NCBI RefSeq assembly: GCF_900102815.1
Contig: NZ_FNGF01000008.1
Location: 222,343-286,342, forward strand
DNA length: 64,000 nucleotides
Direction: 5' to 3'
From: Glycomyces sambucus
GTDB taxonomy: Bacteria > Actinomycetota > Actinomycetes > Mycobacteriales > Micromonosporaceae
Translations under genes and position numbers: made by a program
The notes under the pieces: model-generated
What the model saw: the letters and a program-made list of their open reading frames with translations, nothing else
What the model was told of the DNA's origin: nothing
Databases searched by the model: none
Shown: piece by piece, positions 50,779-58,954 of the stretch
Numbering within the stretch: the stretch's first letter is position 1
How the letters are laid out: every line of letters starts with the position of its first letter

Positions 50779-51459
50779 TCAGAAGTCGGCCGGGGCCAGT
50801 ATCGGGCTGCCGACCCTGCCCATGAGGTCGTTCGCAGGGTGGTTGCGTTCGCCGCTGAGGAAGAAGCCGAAGATCGCGCGGCGCCACTCGTCGGGCGAGA
50901 TCCGGTTGTCGTGGTCGGCGTCGAGGTATTCGAACAGGCGGTGGCTCTCGATGTAGTCCACGCCGTTCCAGTTCCGCATGAGCTGCACGAACTCCCCGGA
51001 GCTGATGAGGCCGTCGCCGTCCTCGTCGCTGATCGCGAAGTAGGCGTCGGCGACGTACGCGAGCTTGGAGGCCGCGGCGATGCGGTCGGCGAGCATGTGC
51101 CGGGCGAGCGCCGCGCGCAGCTCCTTGCGGGAGACGCGGGTCTCGTCGTCCTCGGCGGCCGGCGCGATGAAGTCGGTCCACAGCCGGTGGGTGGCCTCGC
51201 GGAGTTCGAGGCCCATGGGGCTCTCGACGGGGACGCCGCGGGCGCCCAGCACGCGGTCGGCGGCCTCGCGCAGGTTCTCCTCGGTGATGAAGTCGTTGCC
51301 TTCGGTGTCGAGGGTGTCGAACCAGCGGTCGAACTTGTCGCGGCGGACCTTGCCGATGTTCCCGCCCTGCCTGGCCCGGTTGGCGATGATCGCCGCGGCC
51401 CCGGCGGCGACCGCGGTGGCGGCGGCGCCGACCACGAGTGCCTTCGTGCTTCGCTGCAT
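50779..51459 (-). CDS. Membrane-anchored EF-hand protein
   Basis: 226 residues; ATG 51459 follows GGGAAGG by 8 nt (an in-frame GTG at 51468 is less likely). A single Ala-rich hydrophobic helix at ~7-27 may be a signal anchor. EF-hand loops: DTLDTEGNDFITEENL (degenerate), ISDEDGDGLISSGEF (canonical) and LDADHDNRISPDEW (canonical). It resembles the Streptomyces CabB-type calcium-binding proteins. Target and function are unknown. Confidence 0.88.
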   Translation of the reverse strand: MQRSTKALVVGAAATAVAAGAAAIIANRARQGGNIGKVRRDKFDRWFDTLDTEGNDFITEENLREAADRVLGARGVPVESPMGLELREATHRLWTDFIAPAAEDDETRVSRKELRAALARHMLADRIAAASKLAYVADAYFAISDEDGDGLISSGEFVQLMRNWNGVDYIESHRLFEYLDADHDNRISPDEWRRAIFGFFLSGERNHPANDLMGRVGSPILAPADF

Positions 51460-51607
51460 GGATTGCACCTTCCCGTCTCAGTTCCCTGTCCAGGACGGAT
51501 CGTTCCATGACGCGCGGTCCGGGGGACTGAAACCGCCGATCCGGGGACAATCCGACAGCGCGGCGAATCGAAGTCGTTCCACCTCCGGGGAATCGGAGGT
51601 GTCGGGG

Positions 51608-52534
51608 CTACGCCGACCCCTCCCAGGGGCGCAGTTCCAGCAGGGCCCTGACGGTCTCGACGTACTGGAGGTTCGTGTACCCGGTGCCCGCGTCGAGCGC
51701 TGCCTCGACTGTGCCGAACCCGGCCTGGTACGCCGAGATCACCGAGTTGAGCAGGCAGCGCTCCTGGTGGTCGGGGACCGCGTCGTCTCGGGAGCAGTCG
51801 TCGTCGAGCGAGTAGGCGCCCGGGTCCTCGCCGCCGAAGTAGTTGACCGCGAAGTACTTCGCGAGCCACTGCAGCTGGGCGCTGCCGAGCATGGCGTTCT
51901 CGTCGGCGTCCTCCCGGTCGAAATCGGCCTCGAACCGCTGGTTGACGAACTTCTCGGTCGTCGGCTGGATCTGCATGAGCCCGGTGCCGCCGTCGCACGC
52001 GACGATGTCGGACTGCCAGCCGCTCTCCATCCACGCGATCGCCTTGAGCAGGTCCGGGGAGAACTCGACGGTCGAGTTGGTCCAGAACTGGGTGCCGGCC
52101 GCCTCGTCAAGGGCCGCTTCGACCTCGGACGCCGGGGCCGCGCCGCCGTCGAGGTAGGTGGTGCACGGCGGGTGCACCGAGGGCGGCTCGGTCGGCAGCG
52201 CCGGACCGGTGGTCTCGGCAGTGGTCTCGGGGTCGGCGGTGGTCGCGGCCTCGGTGGTCGGGGCTTCGGGTGACGTGGTCGGCTCCGGTTCGGGGCCGGG
52301 GGACTCGGTGGTCGGTTCGGCCGAGGTCGCCGCAGCGGGGGTGCCGTCGGGGGAGGTCGGCGGCATGAACAGGAACACGGCCACCGCGACCGAGGCGAAG
52401 AGCAGCACGAAGACCACCAGCCAGGTGCCCGTTCCGTTGTCGGGGTCGGGGTTGGAGACGAGGTCGGGGTGGAGGCCCACTTCCTCGGGGTCGGGCGGGG
52501 GCCCGGCGTCGCTGGGCTCGGAGGAGGGGTTCAT
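51608..52534 (-). CDS. Membrane-anchored lytic transglycosylase (SLT domain)
   Basis: 308 residues. A cytosolic Pro/Glu-rich start, one membrane helix at ~38-57 (WLVVFVLLFASVAVAVFLFM), a Thr/Pro/Glu linker (~60-115), then an SLT domain: AIAWMESGWQSDIVACDGGTGLMQIQPTT has the catalytic Glu in WMESGW and the GLMQI motif. It cleaves peptidoglycan on the outer face. TAGGAC lies 6 nt before the ATG, so the mRNA may be leaderless. Confidence 0.88.
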   Translation of the reverse strand: MNPSSEPSDAGPPPDPEEVGLHPDLVSNPDPDNGTGTWLVVFVLLFASVAVAVFLFMPPTSPDGTPAAATSAEPTTESPGPEPEPTTSPEAPTTEAATTADPETTAETTGPALPTEPPSVHPPCTTYLDGGAAPASEVEAALDEAAGTQFWTNSTVEFSPDLLKAIAWMESGWQSDIVACDGGTGLMQIQPTTEKFVNQRFEADFDREDADENAMLGSAQLQWLAKYFAVNYFGGEDPGAYSLDDDCSRDDAVPDHQERCLLNSVISAYQAGFGTVEAALDAGTGYTNLQYVETVRALLELRPWEGSA

Positions 52535-52609
52535 CGAGGGGTCCTATCAGCGCGTCGCTACACAATGAAGCGTATCGACTACGAGCTACCTGCGGGGTTC
52601 ACGACCAGC

Positions 52610-52845
52610 AGCGCCCCCGAGGTCGGGTGTGTCCGAACTCGACGCCCCCGGTCGCAGGGTGCCCGGGAGGTGCGACATTGCGGCTGACCGCTGCCCCCCA
52701 CGGTCGGGTGTGTCGGATCTGAGCCGCCCCCGGTCACAAAGGTGCCTGCGGGGTGTGACATCGCGGTGGGCTGCGGCCCCCGAGGTCGGGTGTGTCCGTT
52801 TCGGGCCGCCCCGGCTGCAAAGGTGCCAGGCGGGTGCGACGGTCC
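52610..52845 (-). repeat. Triplicated ~82-bp non-coding element with TGTC motif
   Basis: The gap 52535-52922 has no gene except regulatory DNA. Three copies, period 81-83 bp, read on the minus strand: each starts TGTCGCAC (52677), TGTCACAC (52760) or CGTCGCAC (52841), 8 nt later CACCCT or CACCTT, then an ACCGGGGGC-like block and (CC/CA)GACACACCCGACC. The third block contains an extra short repeat. Confidence 0.85.
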
Positions 52846-52872
52846 GTGTCCGGGGTGACGCGGAGATCATAT

Positions 52873-52886
52873 TTGAACGCGTTCAA
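52873..52886. promoter_or_regulatory. TTGAACGCGTTCAA palindrome (TetR-type operator)
   Basis: A perfect 14-bp palindrome 36 bp before the TIGR01777 gene, over its likely -35; a TATCGT -10 lies at ~52896. The shape fits TetR-family operators. No TetR gene is adjacent. Confidence 0.55.
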
Positions 52887-52922
52887 GTACTGGGGTATCG
52901 TTGGGGTACAAGGAGGAACCCC

Positions 52923-53921
52923 ATGAAGATCGTCATCCCCGGCGGTACCGGCAACCTCGGTGCCGTCCTCGAACGCGGCCTCCTCGCGGCCGGCCACCGC
53001 CTCACCGTCCTCACCCGCACGCCCACCGCCGCCCACCACCTCCCCTGGGACGGCCGCACCCTCGGTCCCTGGGCCGAGGCGATCGACGGCGCCGACGCCG
53101 TCATCAACCTCGCCGGCCGCAGCGTGAGCTGCCGCTACACCCGCCAGAACCTCGACGAGATGACCACCTCGCGCGTCGAGTCGACCCGCGTCGTCGGCCG
53201 GGCCATCGCGGCCGCCGCGCACCCGCCCGCCGTCTGGCTCCAGGCCGGCACCGCCACGATCTACGCCCACACCCACGGCCGCGCCAACGACGAGGCCACC
53301 GGCGTCATCGGCGGCCGCGAAAGCGACGCGCCCGCCTACTGGGCCGAGAGCGTCGACATCGCCCTCGCCTGGGAGGCCGCGCTCGACGAGGCCGACACGC
53401 CCGCCACCCGCAAGGTCTCGATGCGCACCGCCATGGTCATGAGCACCGACCGCGGCTCGACCTTCGACGTGCTCTCGCGCATGGTCCTCCTCGGCCTCGG
53501 CGGCCCCGTCGGCGGCGGCGCCCAGTTCGTGTCGTGGCTCCACGAGGACGACTTCACCGGCGCCGTCGAGTTCCTGCTCGAACACGACCTCGCGGGACCG
53601 GTCAACCTCGCCGCCCCGCACCCGCTGCGGCAGAAGGACCTCATGCGGATCCTGCGCCGCGCCTGGGGCGGCCACTTCGGGCTGCCCGCCACGAAATGGA
53701 TGGCCGAGATCGGGGCCCTCGCCCTGCGCACCGACACCGAGCTGCTGCTCAAGAGCCGCCGCGTCGTCCCAGGCCGCCTGGAGGCCGCCGGGTTCGCGTT
53801 CCGCTACCCCGCCTGGGAGGCCGCGGCCGACGACCTCGCCCGCCGCACCGCCGCCGACCGGCGCTGGCCGCTGGTGCGCAGACCGGGACTCAAGCAGTCG
53901 CGGACGCTCGTCGACCACTGA
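52923..53921 (+). CDS. TIGR01777 NAD-dependent epimerase-like protein
   Basis: 332 residues, ATG after AAGGAGG. Rossmann start KIVIPGGTGNLGAVLERGL; INLAGRSVSCRYT and the family's SRVESTRVVGRAI and GTATIYAHTHG blocks; C-terminal DUF1731-like ATKWMAEIGALALRTDTELLLKSRRVVPGRLEAAGF. The function is unknown. Its promoter holds a palindromic operator, so expression is presumably repressible. Confidence 0.9.
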   Translation: MKIVIPGGTGNLGAVLERGLLAAGHRLTVLTRTPTAAHHLPWDGRTLGPWAEAIDGADAVINLAGRSVSCRYTRQNLDEMTTSRVESTRVVGRAIAAAAHPPAVWLQAGTATIYAHTHGRANDEATGVIGGRESDAPAYWAESVDIALAWEAALDEADTPATRKVSMRTAMVMSTDRGSTFDVLSRMVLLGLGGPVGGGAQFVSWLHEDDFTGAVEFLLEHDLAGPVNLAAPHPLRQKDLMRILRRAWGGHFGLPATKWMAEIGALALRTDTELLLKSRRVVPGRLEAAGFAFRYPAWEAAADDLARRTAADRRWPLVRRPGLKQSRTLVDH

Positions 53922-53961
53922 ACAATCCCCGCAGCGACGCGCTGAACGGTCGCCGGGCGGG

Positions 53962-54633
53962 TCACGGGGCCGGGCGGAACCACCGGTCCTCGACGAACCC
54001 GGCGACCGCCATCAGCGCCGCCACGCCCGCGGCCGACCAGCACACCGCGCTGAACGACACTTCGTGCGCGAGGATCGAACCGAGCCCGGCCCCGAGCAGG
54101 TACACGGCCCACACGCCCGCCTGGAGCCGCGCCGAGCGCAGGTCGTCGCGGGTCCCGGACAGGTTGACCGACAACGCGATGAGCGTCCCGGTCAGCACCG
54201 TGGTCGTCACGCCCGACAGCCCGATCCGGGCGGCGTGGATGCTCTGCACGCCCATCGCGAGCGCCGCGAGCCCGATCGCGAGCTCGGTGCCGCCCGCGGC
54301 CCCGGCCAGCGCCAGGAACACGACCTCCGCGACGAGCAGCGCGGGGACGCCGAAGCTGGTGAGGACGTGGCGGCGGGTGGCGAGCGAGGCCGCGACCGCG
54401 CCGACGGCGAACCCGCCCAGCGACCACAGGGGACCGACCGCCGACAGCCCGTCGCTGCGGCCGGTCAGCTCCCCGGACAGGGACACCGCCAGGAGCACGG
54501 CGTTCCCGGTCTGGTTGGCGACGAACTGCTGGCCGAGGGCGAGGAACCCGGCGCCGTCGACCGCGCCCGCGAGCGCGGTGAGGACCAGTGCGGTCCACGC
54601 GTGCGCATAGGCGCGGTCGACGGTCGGTCTCAC
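53962..54633 (-). CDS. YoaK (DUF1275) membrane protein
   Basis: 223 residues, five or six hydrophobic segments, starting GTG 54633. The family blocks VDGAGFLALGQQFVANQTGNAVLLAV and ALAMGVQSIHAARIGLSGVTTTVLTGTL are clear. Function unknown (putative transporter). The GTG overlaps the stop of the surface-protein gene (GTGA), so the two are translationally coupled. Confidence 0.92.
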   Translation of the reverse strand: MRPTVDRAYAHAWTALVLTALAGAVDGAGFLALGQQFVANQTGNAVLLAVSLSGELTGRSDGLSAVGPLWSLGGFAVGAVAASLATRRHVLTSFGVPALLVAEVVFLALAGAAGGTELAIGLAALAMGVQSIHAARIGLSGVTTTVLTGTLIALSVNLSGTRDDLRSARLQAGVWAVYLLGAGLGSILAHEVSFSAVCWSAAGVAALMAVAGFVEDRWFRPAP

Positions 54634-56165
54634 GAGTTCTTGGTGCTCCTGCGGCGGATCGAGGCGACGGCCACGACTCCCGCGCCGACGGCGACGAGCG
54701 TACCCGCCGCGATCAGCAGCGGCCCGGTGGTGGAGGACCCGGTCGTCGCCAGCGGCGCGCAGTCGCCGTCCGCCGTCGTGGCGGGCCCGCCGGTGGTCGG
54801 GCCGCCGCTCGACGGTGCTTCAGAACTCGGTGCATCGGAAGTCGGCGCGTCACTGGTCGGCTGGTCGGTCGTGGGCCCGTCCGTGGTCGGCCCGTCGGTG
54901 GTCGGCTCGTCCGTCGTGGGCCCGTCCGTGGTCGGCTCCTCTGTCGTCGGCGCCTCAGAGCTCGGCGCGTCCGTGGTCTCGCAGGGGGTCGTCTCCTCGT
55001 CGCTGGTCGGCGCGTCCGTGGTGTCGCTCGGCGACTCGGTCGGTGTCTCGTCCTCGCAGGAGAACTCGGCCGCGAACGGGAAGTGGTGGATCTCGCCGCC
55101 GTTCTCGCCGAGGTCGCCGAACTTCGCGTTCTTCGCGATGATCTGGCCCTCGACGTTCGTCGGGCTTACGTTCCGGTAGTCGGCGTTCGGCGCCAGGATC
55201 GACCCCTCGACCGTGTCGCCGGAGGCGATGTTCAGCCGCGTGGTGTCCGGGAAGTTCCACAGGATGTAGGGCGCCTGGGTGCCGCTGATGCCGGCCTGGC
55301 TGGCGACGTCCCAGTCGAACTCGTTACCGGTGCCGGAGGTGTCGACGTTGATCAGCAGCGGCGTGTCCGCGGTCGGCGGCGTGTCGAATGTCAGGTCCGC
55401 CATGTCGTTCAGGTCCTCGCCGGTGACCTCCAGGATGTTCGTCACGCCCGGCTTGAGGCTGATGCGGATGCCCTGGCCGGACTGGACCCCGCCCTTCGGG
55501 ACGACCACGGGCCGGTCCCGGTCGTTCATCGGCACCTTGTACGCGTCGCACACGTACAGGTTCGCGGAGTTCTCCCGCAGCTGCGCGAACGCCGAGTCGA
55601 AGTCGATCGGGGAGGTCGGCCCCACCGAGGCGAGCGGCTGCTGCACGTTCAGCTCGATCCGGGGCGTGCTGTCATAGCCGCTGCCCGACGCGACCAGGCG
55701 CGTGTTGACGCTCGCGTTGTTGCCGTCGGTGTTGCGGACCGTGGTCCCGGTCAGGTCGCCGACCTTCACGTAGTCGTGGACCTGGACGACGGAGGTCGCC
55801 GGGTCCTGGTCGTAGTCGACGCGGCCGCCGACGACCAGCGCGCTCGGGCGGGCGTCGCCGGGCGCGGTGAACGACGCCACCTCATGGATGTTCACGTTGT
55901 ACGAGCCCCTGACGACCAGGTTCCCGCCGGTCGCCATCGCGCCCTCGGACTCGGTCGAGTGGAGCTCGGTCACGTCCTCCACGAACGCGTTGAAGTCGAG
56001 CGCGGGCGCGAGCGGGTCGTAGGTGACCGTCGCGGCCTGCGCGACCGGGCCGGTGCCGGCGGCGTTGAAGGCGATGGCCGTGGCGGCCACCGCGGCGGTG
56101 AGCGTCGCGGCGCCCGCCAGTGAGAGGCGCCGGGTCCTCCGGGCGTTCGCGGTTCTGATGTGCAC
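54630..56165 (-). CDS. Choice-of-anchor-A surface protein with sortase signal
   Basis: 511 residues from GTG 56165, preceded by CAGGGGGAT. Signal peptide to ~45 (AQA|ATV). Residues ~47-345 are the choice-of-anchor A domain seen in actinobacterial and bacillary surface proteins (GGNLVVRGSYNVN, ALVVGGRVDYD, ILWNFPDTTRLNI, EGSILAPNADY, GQIIAKNA). Then a ~95-residue linker of TT(D/E)(G/E)PT repeats. The C-terminus is LATTG, a hydrophobic stretch and RRRSTKNS: an LAxTG sorting signal of class E type. It would be anchored to the cell wall. Confidence 0.9.
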   Translation of the reverse strand: MHIRTANARRTRRLSLAGAATLTAAVAATAIAFNAAGTGPVAQAATVTYDPLAPALDFNAFVEDVTELHSTESEGAMATGGNLVVRGSYNVNIHEVASFTAPGDARPSALVVGGRVDYDQDPATSVVQVHDYVKVGDLTGTTVRNTDGNNASVNTRLVASGSGYDSTPRIELNVQQPLASVGPTSPIDFDSAFAQLRENSANLYVCDAYKVPMNDRDRPVVVPKGGVQSGQGIRISLKPGVTNILEVTGEDLNDMADLTFDTPPTADTPLLINVDTSGTGNEFDWDVASQAGISGTQAPYILWNFPDTTRLNIASGDTVEGSILAPNADYRNVSPTNVEGQIIAKNAKFGDLGENGGEIHHFPFAAEFSCEDETPTESPSDTTDAPTSDEETTPCETTDAPSSEAPTTEEPTTDGPTTDEPTTDGPTTDGPTTDQPTSDAPTSDAPSSEAPSSGGPTTGGPATTADGDCAPLATTGSSTTGPLLIAAGTLVAVGAGVVAVASIRRRSTKNS

Positions 56166-56278
56166 TGTGATCCCCCTGGGGCGGTCGGTTGTCAGGGCGG
56201 TGGGGGAACCGCGCCCGAGCCTAACCCGGGGGACCGGGCCCGGAGGGTGAGTGAAACACCCGGACGGGGGAGACGTGA

Positions 56279-57166
56279 TCACTCGGCGAGGAGCTTGAGG
56301 ACCACCGGGCGCGAGACGGTCCCGGCGACCCGCTTCGCGAGGGCGTTCGCGCTGGCGCCGTCGGTGTTCGCGCGGCGCAGGGCCGCGCCGAGGGCGGCCT
56401 TCGCGGCGTCGGCCTCGGCCTGGGCGCGCCGCAGCCGCTCGGCCGCCGCGTCGACCTCGTCTTCGGCGTCCTTGCCGGGGGCCGAGTCCACCTCGTCCTC
56501 GGCGGGCGCTGCGGGAGACGGGGCCGCCCCGAAGTCAGACCGGTCAACTCGTTGACCGCTGCGGTCGCCCGCCTCGGCGGTGACGGCGCGGGCCGCGGCC
56601 TCGGCGAAGGCGCTCAGGAACTCCCGGATCGCCCGGTGGTCGTCGACGCGGTCGCCCAGCAGCAGGCCGCGCAGCTGCGGCACGGTGTTGAACCAGTTGG
56701 GGGCCGCGCAGACGGCGAGGGTGATGAGCCCGGCGAGGAACGGGTCCTCGGTGCCGAAGCTCGCCTTCGCGCCCTCGAGCTTCTCGCGGTAGTGCTCGCG
56801 GCGCCAGCCGCCGACGTCGCCGGCCTCGCCGCCCCGGTGCAGGCCCTCCCAGGTGATCAGGCGCAGCAGCTGCGGGTTCGTGCGCTGGTAGTCGTAGAAC
56901 CGGGCGACGAACGCGCCGACGTCGCCGTCCTTCCAGAGCGGGTCCACGACCTCCGAGAACTCCTGCATGGTGTCGATGAGGACCGCGTCGAACAGCTTGT
57001 CCTTCGAGCCGAAGATCCCGTAGATGCGCTCCTTGTTGACGCCCGCGGTCTCGGCGATCCGGTCGACGCGGGCGCCGGCCGGGCCGCGCTCGGCGAACTC
57101 GGTGCGGGCGGCGCGCAGGAGCGCGGCGCGGGTGGCGTCGGAGCGTTTCACCTCAGTCGTCGGCAT
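56279..57166 (-). CDS. TetR/AcrR repressor with long C-terminal tail
   Basis: 295 residues against ~200 in the family. HTH: RAALLRAARTEFAERGPAGARVDRIAETAGVNKERIYGIFGSKDKLFDAVL. Residues ~195-295 form an acidic then Ala-rich, probably coiled-coil tail. TAATCT lies 7 nt before the ATG. A perfect dyad AACCAA-CTAT-TTGGTT lies between it and the divergent MFS gene, so it probably represses both. Confidence 0.92.
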   Translation of the reverse strand: MPTTEVKRSDATRAALLRAARTEFAERGPAGARVDRIAETAGVNKERIYGIFGSKDKLFDAVLIDTMQEFSEVVDPLWKDGDVGAFVARFYDYQRTNPQLLRLITWEGLHRGGEAGDVGGWRREHYREKLEGAKASFGTEDPFLAGLITLAVCAAPNWFNTVPQLRGLLLGDRVDDHRAIREFLSAFAEAAARAVTAEAGDRSGQRVDRSDFGAAPSPAAPAEDEVDSAPGKDAEDEVDAAAERLRRAQAEADAAKAALGAALRRANTDGASANALAKRVAGTVSRPVVLKLLAE

Positions 57167-57173
57167 GAGGCCG

Positions 57174-57240
57174 AGATTACCAGACCATAAACCAACTATT
57201 TGGTTGACATTGATGTCGCGACGGGGCTAGATTCACCGCC
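57174..57240. promoter_or_regulatory. Divergent TetR/MFS promoter with operator
   Basis: Operator AACCAA-CTAT-TTGGTT at 57190-57205. MFS promoter: TTGACA (57204-57209), 18-bp spacer, TAGATT (57228-57233), ATG 7 nt later. TetR -10: TAATCT (minus, 57179-57174). The operator touches both -35 regions. Confidence 0.75.
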
Positions 57241-58536
57241 ATGACCGCACCCGCCACGACGCCCGCGACACCCGCCACGCCCTCGACCGCACCGACTTCC
57301 GACCGCTACGTCCCCGCCGGACCACCCGGCCGCCCCAAGCCCGGATACACCCCGGCGCGCGTCGCCGTCCCGGTCTTCGCCCTCGCCGCACTGCTCGCCA
57401 CCGGCCAGATGTACACGCCGATCCCGATGTTCGCCGAGATGGAGGCCACCTGGGACGTCGGCCTCGGATCGATGACCTGGATCATCAGCGCCTTCGCGTT
57501 CGGCTACGCCGCCGGCTTCGTGGCCTTCGGGCCCATGGCCGACCGGTTCGGCCGCCGCCGCGTCCTGGTCACCGGATTGATCGCCGCCGGAGTGGTCACA
57601 CTATTGACCGGTCTGGCGCCGACGTTCGCGGCCGCGGTCCCCCTGCGGGTCCTCCAGGGCCTCGCCGTCGGCGCGATCCCGCCCGCCATGACCGCCTACG
57701 CCACCACCAGGATCGCCCCGGCCCGCCGCGCCGTCGCCGTCACCGCGATCATCACCGCGTTCCTCGCCTCGACCGTCCTCGGGCAGCTCGCCGCCCAGGC
57801 CGTGGTCCGCACCGCCGACTGGCAGTGGGTCTTCGCCGGCTCCGCCGTCCTCTTCGGCGTCGCCGCCCTCGCCGCCGCTCGCGTCATGTCCCCCGACGAG
57901 ATCGACCCCGGCGCGAGCCTCGCCCGCAGCTACGCGGCCATCCCGCGGGTCCTGCGGATCGGGCGGCTCCTGCCGATGCTCGCCGCCGCCGCGCTCGCCA
58001 TGGGCTCCATGGTCGCCGCGTACACCGGGATCGAACTCACCGGCGTCGTCACCGGCAACGCCGCGCTCCTGACGCTGCGGGCCAGCGCCCTCCCGGTCAT
58101 GATCGCCCTCCCGTTCCTGGCGATCCCGCTCGCGCGCCTCGACCGCACCTCGCACCTCCCGCTCGGCACCGCCGTCGCCGGTCTCGCGATGGTCGCGGCC
58201 GCGTTCGCCGGCGGGAACCTCACCGCGCTCGCGATCCTGCTGGCCGTCCTGGTGTTCGGCATCGGGATCGCCGGCCCGGCCATGAACCAGATCGCCGCCG
58301 AGGCCGGCGGCGAGCAGCGCGCCGCCGCGACCTCCGTGGCCATGTTCAGCTTCTACGTCGGCGCCACCGCCGGGCCGCTCGTCGCGAGCGCCGTCGCCCC
58401 GCACGGGTTCGCGGCCCTCGCCTGGACGCTTGCGGCCATGCTGCTCACTGCCGCAGGATTGGCCTTGTGGGGCAAGCGAAAAGCCTCACGAGACCAAGGA
58501 GGAACCCCTGATGGAGCATCACGGAGAACGCTATGA
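57241..58536 (+). CDS. MFS transporter (DHA1 type)
   Basis: 431 residues, 12 hydrophobic segments. Motif A GPMADRFGRRRVLVTG (residues ~97-112) and GLAVGAIPPAM follow. A Pro/Thr-rich cytosolic start of ~35 residues precedes the first helix. It resembles the YnfM/arabinose-efflux group of small-molecule exporters. Leaderless start. It overlaps the carboxymuconolactone decarboxylase-like gene by 26 nt. Confidence 0.93.
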   Translation: MTAPATTPATPATPSTAPTSDRYVPAGPPGRPKPGYTPARVAVPVFALAALLATGQMYTPIPMFAEMEATWDVGLGSMTWIISAFAFGYAAGFVAFGPMADRFGRRRVLVTGLIAAGVVTLLTGLAPTFAAAVPLRVLQGLAVGAIPPAMTAYATTRIAPARRAVAVTAIITAFLASTVLGQLAAQAVVRTADWQWVFAGSAVLFGVAALAAARVMSPDEIDPGASLARSYAAIPRVLRIGRLLPMLAAAALAMGSMVAAYTGIELTGVVTGNAALLTLRASALPVMIALPFLAIPLARLDRTSHLPLGTAVAGLAMVAAAFAGGNLTALAILLAVLVFGIGIAGPAMNQIAAEAGGEQRAAATSVAMFSFYVGATAGPLVASAVAPHGFAALAWTLAAMLLTAAGLALWGKRKASRDQGGTPDGASRRTL

Positions 58537-58894
58537 GCGCGGACTGAAGGCACTCCAGTTCGTGTCGGGCCAGGCCGAACCGAACGTCGTCGACATCGCG
58601 ACCGCACCCGACCTCGCCAGGTACGTCGTCGAGTTCGGGTACGGCGAGGTCTACTCCAAGCCCGGCCTCGAACCCCGCGACCGCCAGCTCGTCATCATCG
58701 GCGCGCTCGCCGCACTCGGCAACGCCGCCCCGCAGCTGCGCTTCCACATCAACGGCGCCCTGAACGCGGGGCGCACCCGCACCGAGGTCGTCGAGGCCCT
58801 CACCCAGATCGCCGTCTACGCGGGCTTCCCGGCCGCGATCAACGCGATCACCGCCGCCGCCGAGGTCTTCGCGGCCCGCGACGCCGAGGATTGA
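58511..58894 (+). CDS. Carboxymuconolactone decarboxylase family protein
   Basis: 127 residues, ATG after AAGGAGG. The block EPRDRQLVIIGALAALGNAAPQLRFHINGALNAGRTRTEVVEALTQIAVYAGFPAAIN is the CMD/AhpD-like domain. It lacks the CxxC of AhpD-type peroxidases, so a decarboxylase or binding role is more likely. Co-transcribed with the MFS gene and under the TetR repressor. Confidence 0.93.
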   Translation: MEHHGERYERGLKALQFVSGQAEPNVVDIATAPDLARYVVEFGYGEVYSKPGLEPRDRQLVIIGALAALGNAAPQLRFHINGALNAGRTRTEVVEALTQIAVYAGFPAAINAITAAAEVFAARDAED

Positions 58895-58911
58895 ACATCC
58901 AGAAGTGAACA

Positions 58912-58949
58912 CCGGAGGGGCGGGCCGCGATCGCGGCCCGCCCCTCCGG
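58912..58949. terminator. Terminator between convergent genes
   Basis: An 18-bp perfect stem (CCGGAGGGGCGGGCCGCG and complement) around a 2-nt centre. It has no U-tract, but lies exactly between the two stops. Confidence 0.75.
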
Positions 58950-58954
58950 GACGT

